A stretch of 64,000 nt of DNA from UBA4742 sp963785815 (GTDB lineage: Bacteria; Actinomycetota; Acidimicrobiia; Acidimicrobiales; Acidimicrobilacustridaceae). The notes below the pieces were generated by a model. The model was given only the letters and a program-made list of their open reading frames with translations. It was not told the origin of the DNA and did no database searches. A program made the translations under genes and the position numbers. Below, one piece after another: positions 17,631 through 27,252 of this stretch (positions within the stretch are counted from its first letter, which is position 1; every line of letters starts with the position of its first letter). The stretch lies in NCBI GenBank assembly GCA_963785815.1, contig CAWAWN010000003.1, forward strand, positions 124,001 to 188,000. The letters run 5' to 3'.

Positions 17631-18129
17631 AATCGAGTAGATCCTCGGCGGCTTGGCGGACCTGCCAGTCGCGGTCGGTGCGGGCCGTCTCCAGGGCGGC
17701 GTCGACGCGGGGGCCGTCGAAGGCGGCCAGGGCGATCACGGCCCGGCGCCGCACCGTGGCCTTGTCGGAGGTGGCGGACAGCACGGCTTCGAGGCCGGCG
17801 GGATCGCCGATCGCCCCCAGGGCGGCCACCGCCGCCTCCCGGCACACGGCGTCGTCGTGGCCGGTGGCCATGGCCGCCAGCCGGGCCACGGTCGCCGGCT
17901 CGGGCGGCTGGCGCTCACCGGCCGCCCAGGCCGCGACCTCGGCCACCCCCGGGTCGGCGTCGTCCAGCAGGTCCATCAGGGAGGGCGGCGCGTCGCCGGC
18001 CCAGTTGGCGGCCACCTCGGCACTGCGACCGCGCACCACCGGGGACGCATCGACCATGGCCGCGGCCAGCTCGTCGGCCCCGAGCTGGCCCAGGCGTTGC
18101 AGCGCGCCCAGGGCGGTGGCCCGCACCAC
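17629..18129 (-). CDS. HEAT-repeat protein
   Basis: At least 166 residues of short helical repeats, each with the HEAT pattern (VVRATALGALQRLG, VVRGRSAEVAANW, CREAAVAALGAIGDP, TVRRRAVIALAAFDGP, QVRQAAEDLLD). Such proteins are scaffolds. The first canonical start is GTG 18129, but repeat-like sequence (ADPEP before VVRATALG) continues upstream in frame to a TAG at ~18340 with only CTG or ATC codons available, so the true N terminus may lie further up. Divergent from the PDZ-Lon gene. Confidence 0.65.
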   Translation of the reverse strand: MVRATALGALQRLGQLGADELAAAMVDASPVVRGRSAEVAANWAGDAPPSLMDLLDDADPGVAEVAAWAAGERQPPEPATVARLAAMATGHDDAVCREAAVAALGAIGDPAGLEAVLSATSDKATVRRRAVIALAAFDGPRVDAALETARTDRDWQVRQAAEDLLD

Positions 18130-18315
18130 CGGCTCGGGGTCGGCCAGCAGGTGCCGGGCGGTGGATGCGTCGCCCTGGTGGCCGGCCAGTGCCGCCTGCC
18201 GTCGCCGGGCGCCGGCGTCGAGCGGCGGGTCGGGTGCGATCCCGACGTCGGGCTCCAGCGAGTCGTGGGCCCCGCGCCTGGACGAGGTGGGTTCCGTGGC
18301 AGGCTTCCTGGCGCT

Positions 18316-19548
18316 GTGGATGCTTCGACCGACAACCTACCGGACGGCGACGCGGCCCTCGACGACAGGGACGCGGCCCTCGACGACAGGGACGCGGCGC
18401 AGGCCGGAGACCCCGCGGGCGGAGGCGACGGCGAGGCCCCCGACGAACCGCTGACCCCGGAGGAGGCCGGTCGTCGCCGTCGTCGACGCCGCATCCTGGC
18501 CGGGGTCATCGCGGTGGTGGCGCTGGTCACCGGCGGCGTGCTGGTGGCGGCGGTCGTGCGGGTGCCGTACTACCTGCTCTCGCCCGGCGACACCTACCGC
18601 ACCCAGGGTCTGATCACGGTCAAGGGCGCGCCCTCCTACCCCCAGGCCGGCTCCATCGAGTACGTCACGGTGTCGGTGACCAGCCAGGAGGCGACCGCCC
18701 TGCAGTGGACGTGGGCCCACCTGGATCCGTCGGTGACGATCGCGCCGGCGGACGAGATCGTGCCGCCGCACCAGACGCCGTCGCAGAACCAGCAGGAGAA
18801 CCTGCAGGAGATGGCCGATTCCAAGACCTCGGCCTCGGTGGTGGCCCTCGAGCGCCTGGGCTACCACGTGCAGGCCACCGGCACGGGGGCGGTCGTGGCG
18901 GATCTGGGCAAGGGGACGCCGGCCAGCAAGGTGCTCCACCCCGGCGACACGATCGTGGCGGTCGACGGCAAGCCGGTGCACCTGGCCGAGGATCTGGTGG
19001 CCATCATCCACGCGCACCAGCCGGGTGACGACGTGTCCATGACGGTGGACCCGGCCCCGACCCACGCCGATCCCAAGCCGGCGGTGGCCACCCGGACGGT
19101 GACGCTGGCCACCAACCCCACCGACCACGCCGAGGCGTACCTGGGGGTGCACCTGGCCACCCGCGACCTCAAGTTCCCGGACCTGCCCGTGACCATCAGC
19201 GTGTCGACGCCCGACGTGGGTGGACCCTCGGCTGGCCTGGCCTTCACCCTGGGGATCATGGACGTGATGACCAAAGGGTCGCTCAGCGGCGGCCACCGGG
19301 TGGCCACCACGGGCACCATGGACGTGGACGGCAACGTGGGTCCCATCGGGGGCATGCACCAGAAGGTGCTGGCCGTGAAGGCGTCGGGTGCGGTCGAGTT
19401 CCTGGTGCCCCGCAGCGAGGCGGCCGAGGCCCGCAAGTACGCCGGGTCGTTGAAGATCGTGCCCGTCGACACCATCGACCAGGCCCTGACCGCCCTGACC
19501 GCCCTGGGCGGCGGCAACAAGGTGCTCCCACCAGCCCCCAAGGGTTGA
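18316..19548 (+). CDS. PDZ and Lon-type (S16) protease, membrane anchored (YlbL-like)
   Basis: 410 residues from GTG 18316. A disordered acidic N terminus with a short DDRDAAL duplication, one membrane helix (~62-85), a PDZ domain (~205-285, SKVLHPGDTIVAVDGKPV) and a C-terminal Lon proteolytic domain. The S16 dyad is visible: Ser in GGPSAGLAF and Lys in HQKVLAVKASG. There is no ATPase domain. Family members such as B. subtilis YlbL act on the outer face of the membrane. A Leu/Ala-rich tail ends at PPAPKG. Confidence 0.88.
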   Translation: MDASTDNLPDGDAALDDRDAALDDRDAAQAGDPAGGGDGEAPDEPLTPEEAGRRRRRRRILAGVIAVVALVTGGVLVAAVVRVPYYLLSPGDTYRTQGLITVKGAPSYPQAGSIEYVTVSVTSQEATALQWTWAHLDPSVTIAPADEIVPPHQTPSQNQQENLQEMADSKTSASVVALERLGYHVQATGTGAVVADLGKGTPASKVLHPGDTIVAVDGKPVHLAEDLVAIIHAHQPGDDVSMTVDPAPTHADPKPAVATRTVTLATNPTDHAEAYLGVHLATRDLKFPDLPVTISVSTPDVGGPSAGLAFTLGIMDVMTKGSLSGGHRVATTGTMDVDGNVGPIGGMHQKVLAVKASGAVEFLVPRSEAAEARKYAGSLKIVPVDTIDQALTALTALGGGNKVLPPAPKG

Positions 19549-19735
19549 GTCCTGGTAGGCGAGGCCGCCAGGCCGAGCCGCTGGACCGATGAGAGCCGGA
19601 TGGGCGAAGCCGCCCGCAGGGAGGCTTGCCGACCGCAGGGCCAAGAGAGTCGACCTTCTACCCTCACCGAACCGGTGGGACGGGCTGAGTACCATCGCCG
19701 GGGTGGCAGCCAGCTCGCCTGAGGGCGGTGCGGGG

Positions 19736-21883
19736 ATGAACCCCGACGACATCGGTCGCATGACCTTCACCTTGGTGCGCAAGGGCGCCGACCCCATCGA
19801 GGTGCAGGGCTACCTGCTGTCGGTGGCCAACGAGTTGCGTGAAGCCCGGGCCCGGGTGCTGACGCTGGATCGCGAGCTGGCCGCGGCCCGCGAGGATGCC
19901 GAACGCCGTCGCGATCCGGATCCGTCGCAGCTCACCGCTCTGCTGGGCGAGGAGACGGTCCGCGTCCTCGACGCCGCCCGCCTGGCCGCCGACGAGATGC
20001 GGGCCAAGGCCGAGCAGTCCTCCAGTCAGCTGCTCAGCGAGGCCATCGCCAGCACCGACGAGCTCAAGGCCAAGGCCGAGGAGTCCTCGTCGCAGCTGCG
20101 GTCCGAGGCGGAAGCGGCCGCCGCCCAGCTCCGGGCCGAGGCCGAGGCCGAGGCCACGCGGGTCCGGGCCGAGGCCGCCGAGCTGCTCGAGCAGCGCCGG
20201 GCTGAGGCCGAGGCCGAGGTGGCCGCCATCGAGGCCCGCGGCGCCGAACTGGCGGCCCAGGCCGAGGCCGAGGCGGCGGCCGAGATCGAGCGCGGGCGCC
20301 AGGAAGGCCGCGAGATGGTGGCGGAGGCCCAGCGGGTCCGGGAGCGGATGCTCAACGACCTGGCTCGACGCCGCAAGGCCTTCCGCCAGCAGATCGAACG
20401 GCTCCAAGCCGGGCGCGATCGCCTCATGTCGGCCTACGACGTGGTTCGCCAGACCCTCGACGTGGCCACCGAGGAGCTGACCGTGGCGCTGCCCCAGGCC
20501 CGCCTGGCCGCCGAGGCCGCGGCCCTGCGCACGGCCGACGAGCAGGAGCCCACCCTCGAGGAGCTCGAGCAGGAGGCGGCCGGTCTGCCCGACTTGGCCG
20601 TCGAGGTCCCGGCGGACGTCGGCGCCGATCTGGGGGCCGACGATGGCGCGCCCGTGACCGACGACACCGAGGCCGAGCCGCCGGTCGAGGCCGCCGCACC
20701 CGGCTCCCCCACCGCCGAGGTGGGCGAGCCGTCGGCCGCCGAGGCCGCCGACGATCAGCCCCGGGCCCCCTCGGATGCCTCCGTCGAGGGTCGGCACTCC
20801 TCGTCGGTCAAGGTGATCCGGGCGGAGGAGCCGGCGGAGGCGACCGAACCCGCCGAACCCGCGCCGACCGCTGCCCCGCCCGAGCCCGAGTCGGCGCAAC
20901 CCGAGCCGTCGCAACCCGAGGCCGCCGAGCCGGCGCTGGCGTCAGCCGAGGCCGGTGCCACCGGCGAGGTGTCGAGCCTGTTCGCCCGCATCCGTGAGGA
21001 GACGACGGTCGACGAGGTCGTGGTCGAGGAGGTCGTGGTCGACCCCGAGACCGGCACCGTCGAGGTCGAGGTCGTCGAGGTCGCCGAGGTCGCCGACGTC
21101 ATCGAGGAGATCGAGCTGGTCGAGGAGGTGGTGGTCGACGAGTCGGAGTTGGCCGAGCTCACGTCGCTGGCCGCCGAGGCGGCGGCCGGGCCGGTGCCAC
21201 CCGACCCCGACCGCGAGCTGCTGGCCCGGCGCGACGAGGCGCTGGTCGAGATCGAGCGGAACCTGGGCCGGCGCATCAAGCGCGAGCTGTCCGACGAGCA
21301 GAACGAGCTGCTCGACACGGTGCGCCGCCAGAAGGGCGTGCCCACCGCCGAGGCGGCGCTGCCCGACGAGGCGGCCCACCTGGCGCGCTACCGCACCGCG
21401 GCATTGCCCAGCCTGGTGGCCGCGGCCACCGCCGGTGGCGACCTGCTGGCCGGTATCGGCATCGAGACGACCTCCACGGGCACCAAGGCCGGCGCTCAGG
21501 CCGGCGAGCTGGCCGGGGAGCTGGCCGCCGACCTGGTCGAGCCCCTGCGCGACCGCCTGTCGCGCTGCTTCGAGGAGACGGCCGGCGACGCCGAAGACCT
21601 GGCCGAGCGCCTGCGGGCCTGCTACCGGGAGTGGAAGGGCCAGCGGGTGGACGACCTGGTGTCGCGCCTGGCCCTGGCCGCGGCCAACCGAGGCCTGGTC
21701 GACCACCTGGCCGAGGGGACCCCGGTGCACTGGGTGGTGGACGACGGCGACACGCCGTCACCCGATTGCGACGACAACGCCCTGGCTGGCGACATCCCCC
21801 GGGGCGAGCCGTTCCCCACCGGACACGTGACGCCGCCCATCTCGGACCACTGCCGCTGCCTGGTCGCCCCCAAGCGGGCATGA
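19736..21883 (+). CDS. DivIVA-like coiled coil fused to a MuF/gp7-like C-terminal domain
   Basis: 715 residues. Residues 1-45 (DIGRMTFTLVRKGADPIEVQGYLLSVANEL) match the DivIVA-type N terminus that binds curved membrane. A long Ala/Glu/Arg coiled coil runs to ~250, followed by an acidic Pro/Glu/Val-rich linker with VEVEVVEVAEV-type runs to ~480. The last ~240 residues are helical and end in a Cys/His cluster, DCDDNALAGD then PPISDHCRCL, like the C terminus of phage MuF/SPP1 gp7 minor head proteins. Function unknown; a polar or division-site scaffold is inferred from the N terminus. Confidence 0.7.
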   Translation: MNPDDIGRMTFTLVRKGADPIEVQGYLLSVANELREARARVLTLDRELAAAREDAERRRDPDPSQLTALLGEETVRVLDAARLAADEMRAKAEQSSSQLLSEAIASTDELKAKAEESSSQLRSEAEAAAAQLRAEAEAEATRVRAEAAELLEQRRAEAEAEVAAIEARGAELAAQAEAEAAAEIERGRQEGREMVAEAQRVRERMLNDLARRRKAFRQQIERLQAGRDRLMSAYDVVRQTLDVATEELTVALPQARLAAEAAALRTADEQEPTLEELEQEAAGLPDLAVEVPADVGADLGADDGAPVTDDTEAEPPVEAAAPGSPTAEVGEPSAAEAADDQPRAPSDASVEGRHSSSVKVIRAEEPAEATEPAEPAPTAAPPEPESAQPEPSQPEAAEPALASAEAGATGEVSSLFARIREETTVDEVVVEEVVVDPETGTVEVEVVEVAEVADVIEEIELVEEVVVDESELAELTSLAAEAAAGPVPPDPDRELLARRDEALVEIERNLGRRIKRELSDEQNELLDTVRRQKGVPTAEAALPDEAAHLARYRTAALPSLVAAATAGGDLLAGIGIETTSTGTKAGAQAGELAGELAADLVEPLRDRLSRCFEETAGDAEDLAERLRACYREWKGQRVDDLVSRLALAAANRGLVDHLAEGTPVHWVVDDGDTPSPDCDDNALAGDIPRGEPFPTGHVTPPISDHCRCLVAPKRA

Positions 21884-22017
21884 GCCGTGCGCCGGCAGGC
21901 GCACCGGCCCGTGAGGTCGCGGCGCTGGCGGCCGCTCCGGCCCCCGACGTCGCCCATACCGGAAATCCGGGGGGCCGCGCCAGCTTCCGGAGCCCCTTCT
22001 CATAGGATGACCGCCTC

Positions 22018-25000
22018 ATGAGAGCGCCGACCGACATGCCGCGCCGCCGCCGTCGTACCAGCAACCGGGGTCGCATCCTGCTGGTGGTGGGCGTGGTCGT
22101 GCTGTTCGTGCTGTTCACCTCCCTGCGGGGTCTGGCCCGCTTCTACACCGACTACCTCTGGTTCGAGAACCTCCACCTGAGCTCGGTGTTCACCGGCATC
22201 CTGGGGGCCAAGGTGGCCCTGGGTGCCATCTTCACCCTCGCCTTCTTCGTCATGTGCTTCATCAGCCTGACGGTGGCCGATCGCTGTGCGCCCACCTTCC
22301 GTCCCAGCGGCCCCGAGGACGAGCTGCTCACGCGCTACCACGACTTCGTGGAGCCCCGGGCCTGGTTGGTCCGAGGCGGCGTGTCGCTGCTGTTCGGCCT
22401 GATCGCGGGGGTGGGCCAGGCCAACCTGTGGCAGCAGTGGATCCTGTTCGTCCACGCCCAGAACTTCGGCATCAAGGACGCCACCTTCCACACCGACGTG
22501 GGCTTCTACGTGTTCAAGCTGCCGTTCCTGGTGAACGTCACCCAGTGGATGTTCGACTCGCTCATCATCATCCTGCTCATCACCCTGGTGGCCAGCTACC
22601 TCAACGGCGGCATCCGGCCCCAGAGCCCGCTGCAGCGGGTGACCCCCCAGGTCAAGGCGCACGTGTCGGTGCTGCTGGCGGCCATGGCCCTGGTCAAGGC
22701 AGTCGACTACTGGCTGGCCCGCTACTCGCTGACCTTCTCGAGCCGGGGCTACGTGCAGGGCGCCACCTACGCCGACGTCCACGGCTCGTTGCCCGCCCTC
22801 GAGCTGCTGCTGATCATCGCCCTGCTGTCGTGCGGCCTGTTCATCTACAACATCTGGCAGCGCGGCTGGGTGGTGCCGGCCGTGGCCGTCGGGCTGTGGG
22901 CCTTCGTGGGCATCATCGCCGGCACGGCCTACCCGGCCTTCATCGAGGCGGTGCGGGTCAAGCCCAGCGAGTCGACCCGCGAGGCGCCCTACATCCACAA
23001 CAACATCGTCGCCACCCGCCAGGCGATGGGGCTCAACCACGTCAAGCAGCGCACGTTCGTGGACAACTCCAACGAGGCGGTGGCGTCCCAGACGATCAGC
23101 CACGAGACCGGCGTGGTCAACAACATCCCGCTCCTGGACCCGACCGTGGTGCCCGACACGTTCAACAAGCAGCAGGGCTACCTGGCGTACACCAAGTTCA
23201 ACACCGTGCCGGTCGACGCGGCCAACGGTGGGGGGTCGCTGGTCAGCGACCGCTACCGCATCACCGGCGCCGACGGCAAGGTCACCGAGACCCAGGTGGT
23301 GGCGGCCAGCCGCGACCTGAACCTGTCCCAGGCGCCGTCGCAGAGCTGGGAGGGCCAGCACATCCTCTACACCCACGGCTACGGCGTGGCGCTGGCCCCG
23401 GCCAACTCGGTGAACAGCTCGGGCGGGCCCGACTACCTGATCAAGAACGTCCCCACCGACATCACCCGCAGCGCCATCAAGGCGACCATGACCAAGCCGC
23501 AGGTGTACTTCTCGCTCGACCAGTCCGGCTACGCCATCGTGGACAGCTCGAAGGAGAGCGAGGTCGACTACCTCAACGCCAACGGCTCGCAGAGCACGTC
23601 GAGCTACGCCGGCCAGGGCGGGGTGGCGCTCAACTCGTGGTTGCGCCGGGCCGCCTTCGCCCTGCGCTTCGGCGACTGGAACCCGCTGATCTCGAGCTAC
23701 GTGACCCCGGGTTCGAAGATCCTCTACGTGCGTGACGTGGAGGCCCGGGTGCAGGCGGTGGCCCCGTTCCTGTCCTTCGACAGCCACCCGTACCCGGTGC
23801 TGGTGGACGGGAAGATCTACTACATCGTCGACGGCTACACGACGAGCGACCACTACCCGAACGCCCAGACGGCCGACACCTCCGGGCTGACGGGGGCCAG
23901 CGGGCTGGACAAGACGTTCAACTACGCCCGCAACTCGGTGAAGGCGGTGGTCGACGCCTACGACGGGTCGGTCACCCTGTACGTGGTCGACTCGAGCGAT
24001 CCCATCATCCGGGCCTACGAGGCGGCGTTCCCCAAGCTGTTCGACCAGGCCCAGGCGCCGGCGTCCATCAAGGACCACTTCCGCTACCCCCAGGACCTGT
24101 TCACGGTGCAGACCAACACCTGGGGCCGCTACCACATCGACGACCCGCAGGCCTTCTACGGCCAGACCGCGGGCTGGTCGATCGCGCAGGACCCGGGCAA
24201 GGGCGTGACCAACCCCCAGCAGACCACGCAGTTCAACCAGGCCGGCCAGGTGGTGCAGACCAAGGAAGCTCGGGTCGACCCCTACTACTCCATCCTCAAG
24301 CTGCCGGGGGAGCCGCAGCAGTCGTTCATGTTGTTCCGCTCGTTCGTGCCCTTCTCGGCCGACGACACCAAGAAGACGTTGAGCGCGTTCATGGTGGCCA
24401 AGAGCGACAACTACAACGACGACTACGGCCAGCTCGTGTCCTACCAGGTGCCGTCCGACGAATCGGTGCCCGGTCCGGCCATCGTGGGCGCCGACATCTC
24501 GTCCGACAAGACCGTGGCCCAGCAGACCTCGCTGCTGAACCAGCAGGGCTCGCAGGTCACGTGGGGGAACCTGGTGCTCTACCCCATCGACGAGTCGCTG
24601 CTGTACGTCCGCCCGCTGTACGTGGCCGCCCAGGGGGGGACCGAGGTCCCGCAGGTGCAGGCGGTGGCGGCGTCGTTCGGCGGACAGATCGTCATCCAGC
24701 CCACGTTGGCTGAGGCGTTGGCCAAGCTGTTCCCGGACGTGCCGGCCAGCGTGCTGCAGTACGTGGGCGCGCCACAGGGCCAGGGCGCGACGAGCACCGG
24801 CACGGGCACGGGCACGGGTACGTCCCGCTCGACGACCACGACCACCGCGCCGTCCACGTCCACCACCAAGCCGACGACGACCACCACGCCGTCGAGCACG
24901 GTGCCCAAGGACCAGACGGTGGCCCAGCTGCTGGCCGAGGCCAACCTGATCTACACCAAGGCCAAGAGCGACCTGGCTGCCAGCTGCACAGCGGGCAACT

Positions 25001-25116
25001 GCGACTTCAACACCTACTTCACGGCCATCAACCTGTACGCCGCCTACGTGGCCCAGGCCGACCTGCAGGAATCCGGCTCGGCCAGCACCACGACCACCAC
25101 GGCCACCTCGTCCTAG
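22018..25116 (+). CDS. UPF0182 family large membrane protein
   Basis: 1032 residues, close to the usual ~1000 of UPF0182. Basic N terminus, then about seven membrane helices within the first ~310 residues (starting ILLVVGVVVLFVLFTSLRG), and a large extracytoplasmic domain with family blocks IHNNIVATRQAMGL, YNYARNSVKAVVDAYDG-like sequence and PYYSILKLPGE. Residues ~920-975 form a Thr-rich linker, and a final helical domain contains one CTAGNC pair of cysteines. Biochemical role unknown. Uninterrupted over 3.1 kb, which argues that base quality here is good. Confidence 0.92.
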   Translation: MRAPTDMPRRRRRTSNRGRILLVVGVVVLFVLFTSLRGLARFYTDYLWFENLHLSSVFTGILGAKVALGAIFTLAFFVMCFISLTVADRCAPTFRPSGPEDELLTRYHDFVEPRAWLVRGGVSLLFGLIAGVGQANLWQQWILFVHAQNFGIKDATFHTDVGFYVFKLPFLVNVTQWMFDSLIIILLITLVASYLNGGIRPQSPLQRVTPQVKAHVSVLLAAMALVKAVDYWLARYSLTFSSRGYVQGATYADVHGSLPALELLLIIALLSCGLFIYNIWQRGWVVPAVAVGLWAFVGIIAGTAYPAFIEAVRVKPSESTREAPYIHNNIVATRQAMGLNHVKQRTFVDNSNEAVASQTISHETGVVNNIPLLDPTVVPDTFNKQQGYLAYTKFNTVPVDAANGGGSLVSDRYRITGADGKVTETQVVAASRDLNLSQAPSQSWEGQHILYTHGYGVALAPANSVNSSGGPDYLIKNVPTDITRSAIKATMTKPQVYFSLDQSGYAIVDSSKESEVDYLNANGSQSTSSYAGQGGVALNSWLRRAAFALRFGDWNPLISSYVTPGSKILYVRDVEARVQAVAPFLSFDSHPYPVLVDGKIYYIVDGYTTSDHYPNAQTADTSGLTGASGLDKTFNYARNSVKAVVDAYDGSVTLYVVDSSDPIIRAYEAAFPKLFDQAQAPASIKDHFRYPQDLFTVQTNTWGRYHIDDPQAFYGQTAGWSIAQDPGKGVTNPQQTTQFNQAGQVVQTKEARVDPYYSILKLPGEPQQSFMLFRSFVPFSADDTKKTLSAFMVAKSDNYNDDYGQLVSYQVPSDESVPGPAIVGADISSDKTVAQQTSLLNQQGSQVTWGNLVLYPIDESLLYVRPLYVAAQGGTEVPQVQAVAASFGGQIVIQPTLAEALAKLFPDVPASVLQYVGAPQGQGATSTGTGTGTGTSRSTTTTTAPSTSTTKPTTTTTPSSTVPKDQTVAQLLAEANLIYTKAKSDLAASCTAGNCDFNTYFTAINLYAAYVAQADLQESGSASTTTTTATSS

Positions 25117-25147
25117 ACCGGCGCGCCCGGGGGCCCGCCCTGCCCCC

Positions 25148-25201
25148 GAGAATTGGGCATCTTTGGCTGTGCGATTTCGCGCATTCCGTCGCCCAGTTCT
25201 C
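25148..25201. repeat. Intergenic inverted-repeat element, copy 2
   Basis: GAGAATTGGGC at the left pairs with GCCCAGTTCTC at the right (one mismatch); the interior TTTGGCTGTGCGATTTCGCG matches copy 1 at 16329. It lies between two convergent genes, so a bidirectional terminator role is likely. Confidence 0.65.
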
Positions 25202-25212
25202 GACACGAGCGG

Positions 25213-27222
25213 TCAGATGACCCGCTCGTTGCCGCCGTCGACGGGGATCTGGGCGCCGGTGGTGCAGGCGAAGCTGGGGCCGCACAGGTCGGCGACCAGC
25301 GAGGCCACCACCACCGAGGAGACCTCGGTGCCCAGCACGTTGCGGGTGCGGTACTGGGCCGGGGTGAGGCCGTAGCTGGCGGCGCGCGCCGCGATGATGT
25401 CGTCGTCCCACAGGGCGGTGTCGAACACGGCGTCGGGGTGCACGACGTTGACCCGGATGCCGTCGGGACCCCACTCGAGGGCGGCGATGCGGGCCAGCTG
25501 GGTGAGGGCGGCCTTGGAGGCGGAGTAGGCGGCCGCGCCCTTGCCGGGGGCGGGCACGTTCTTGGAGCCGACCACCGCCACCCGGCCCCCGGCGGGAGAT
25601 CGGGCCAGGTAGGGGTGGGCCAGGCGGAGCAGGCGGGCGGCGGCACCGGCGTTGACGGCCATGGTGCGCTCCCAGACCTCGGGTTCGAGGACGGCGAGCG
25701 GGGCGCCGGCCGGGAAGACGCCAGCGTTGACCACCAGCAGGTCGAGCCCGCCGAAGGCCAGCAGGGCCCGGCCCAGGGCGTCGTCCAGGGCGGCGGGGTC
25801 GGTGACGTCGCCGGTGACGCCCAGGTAGGCCGGGCCGGAGGCCACGGCGGCCACCTCGTCGGACAGGTCGAGCCCGACCACCGCCGCGCCCCGCCCGAGC
25901 AGCTCGAGAGCGCAGGCCCGGCCGATGCCCGAGGCGGCGCCGGTGACCAGCGCGATCTGGCCGGTGAGCGGGGCGGGAGCGGGCTCGCGGCTGAGCTTGG
26001 CCTGCTCGAGCTCCCAGTACTCGACATCGAACAGGTCGCCCTCGGCGATGCTGCGGTAGCCGCCCAGGGATTCGGCCCGCTCGATGACCCAGACGGTGTG
26101 GTCGTAGATCTCGGCGGCGGTGGCGGCGTCGCGGGGGCGCCGGCCGGCGGCCAGCACGCCCAGGTCGGGGTCGATCACGATGCGGGGAGCGGGATCGACG
26201 GGGATGAGGTCGCGGTCGTCGAGGCGGGCCTGGTTGCGTTCGACGTAGGCCTGGTAGGCCGCGGCGTAGGCCGCCACGTCGCGCCCGAGCAGGGGCAGGC
26301 GCTTGGTGCGCAGCACGTGGTCGGGGGTGGCGGTGCCCTGCTGGCTGACCCGGTCGAGGTCGGGGCGGGCGGCGAAGCGGCGGGTGGCCTCGGCCGTGCA
26401 GGTGCACAGGACCATGGGGTGGCCGGCGTGGTGGGACAGGTCGCGGCGCAGGTCGGCCAGGGCGCGGCGCTGGTCGTCGGTGTCGGGCAGCGGGACCGGC
26501 TGGGGCGGGGGTTGGTCGGCCGCGGCGTGGGCCGCCTCGAGGTGGGCGACGGCGCGGCTGACGAGCTCGACGTGGTGCTCGTAGGCGGTGCGGGCGTCGT
26601 CGGCGAAGGTGAACAGGCCGTGGTTGAGCAGCACCATGCCGAGGGTGGCGTCGGTGGCTTCGGCGGGGAAGATCTGGGCGCAGCGGCGAGCCAGGTCGAA
26701 GCCGGGCATGACGTAGGGGACGACGACCAGGTCGTCGCCGTAGACCTGGCGCACGATGTCGCGGCCGTCAGGGGTGTTGGTCAGGGCCACGACGGCGTCG
26801 GCGTGGGTGTGCAGCACGAAGCGGTGGGGGAGGGTGGCGTGCAGGATCGACTCGACGGACGGGGCGGGGGCGGCCACGTCGAGCGAGGCGGCCTTGAGCT
26901 CGTTGGCCATGCGGGCGTCGCTGAGGCGGTCGAGCTCGGCCAGGCGAGCCACGGGGGCGAGGCGCAGGGGGGCGAAGCCGGCGGGCTCGATGGTGGCCAT
27001 GTCCCAGCCGCTCCCCTTGACCCAGAGGACGTCGACGGGGTCGCCGTGGACGTCGGCCTCGGTGGTCTTGACCGAGCTGTTGCCTCCGCCGGCCAGGACC
27101 AGGGCGGGGTCGGAGCCGACCAGGCGGGAGGCGTGGACGCAGGCGCCGAGCAGGTCGCCGGGGTCGGGGGCGGCGTCGTCCCAGAGTCCGGTCGGGTGGG
27201 AGGTCGGGGCGGTCACGGCCAA
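25213..27222 (-). CDS. Bifunctional class II aldolase / short-chain dehydrogenase (RhaD-SDR type)
   Basis: 669 residues. The N-terminal ~400 residues form a class II aldolase/adducin domain with Zn-binding HTHADAVVAL, GGGNSSVK and LNHGLFTF. The C-terminal ~240 residues are an SDR with TGAASGIGRA, NAGVFPAG and the YSASK catalytic motif, ending PVDGGNERVI. This architecture is known from bifunctional rhamnulose-1-phosphate or related sugar aldolase/lactaldehyde dehydrogenases in Actinobacteria. The substrate is inferred to be a deoxy-sugar phosphate. No kinase or isomerase is adjacent. Confidence 0.85.
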   Translation of the reverse strand: MAVTAPTSHPTGLWDDAAPDPGDLLGACVHASRLVGSDPALVLAGGGNSSVKTTEADVHGDPVDVLWVKGSGWDMATIEPAGFAPLRLAPVARLAELDRLSDARMANELKAASLDVAAPAPSVESILHATLPHRFVLHTHADAVVALTNTPDGRDIVRQVYGDDLVVVPYVMPGFDLARRCAQIFPAEATDATLGMVLLNHGLFTFADDARTAYEHHVELVSRAVAHLEAAHAAADQPPPQPVPLPDTDDQRRALADLRRDLSHHAGHPMVLCTCTAEATRRFAARPDLDRVSQQGTATPDHVLRTKRLPLLGRDVAAYAAAYQAYVERNQARLDDRDLIPVDPAPRIVIDPDLGVLAAGRRPRDAATAAEIYDHTVWVIERAESLGGYRSIAEGDLFDVEYWELEQAKLSREPAPAPLTGQIALVTGAASGIGRACALELLGRGAAVVGLDLSDEVAAVASGPAYLGVTGDVTDPAALDDALGRALLAFGGLDLLVVNAGVFPAGAPLAVLEPEVWERTMAVNAGAAARLLRLAHPYLARSPAGGRVAVVGSKNVPAPGKGAAAYSASKAALTQLARIAALEWGPDGIRVNVVHPDAVFDTALWDDDIIAARAASYGLTPAQYRTRNVLGTEVSSVVVASLVADLCGPSFACTTGAQIPVDGGNERVI

Positions 27223-27252
27223 ACCCTACGACGGGCCGGGGTGCGGGTCCGG

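Noticed and set aside
16304..19028. Long frames through the 90-bp repeats on both strands
   Set aside because: Openness follows from a stop-free unit whose length is a multiple of three; no conserved domain and overlap with real genes.
22000..25206. 1068-codon frame antisense to the UPF0182 gene
   Set aside because: Low-complexity Val/Gly/His/Asp composition; the sense strand encodes a complete family protein.
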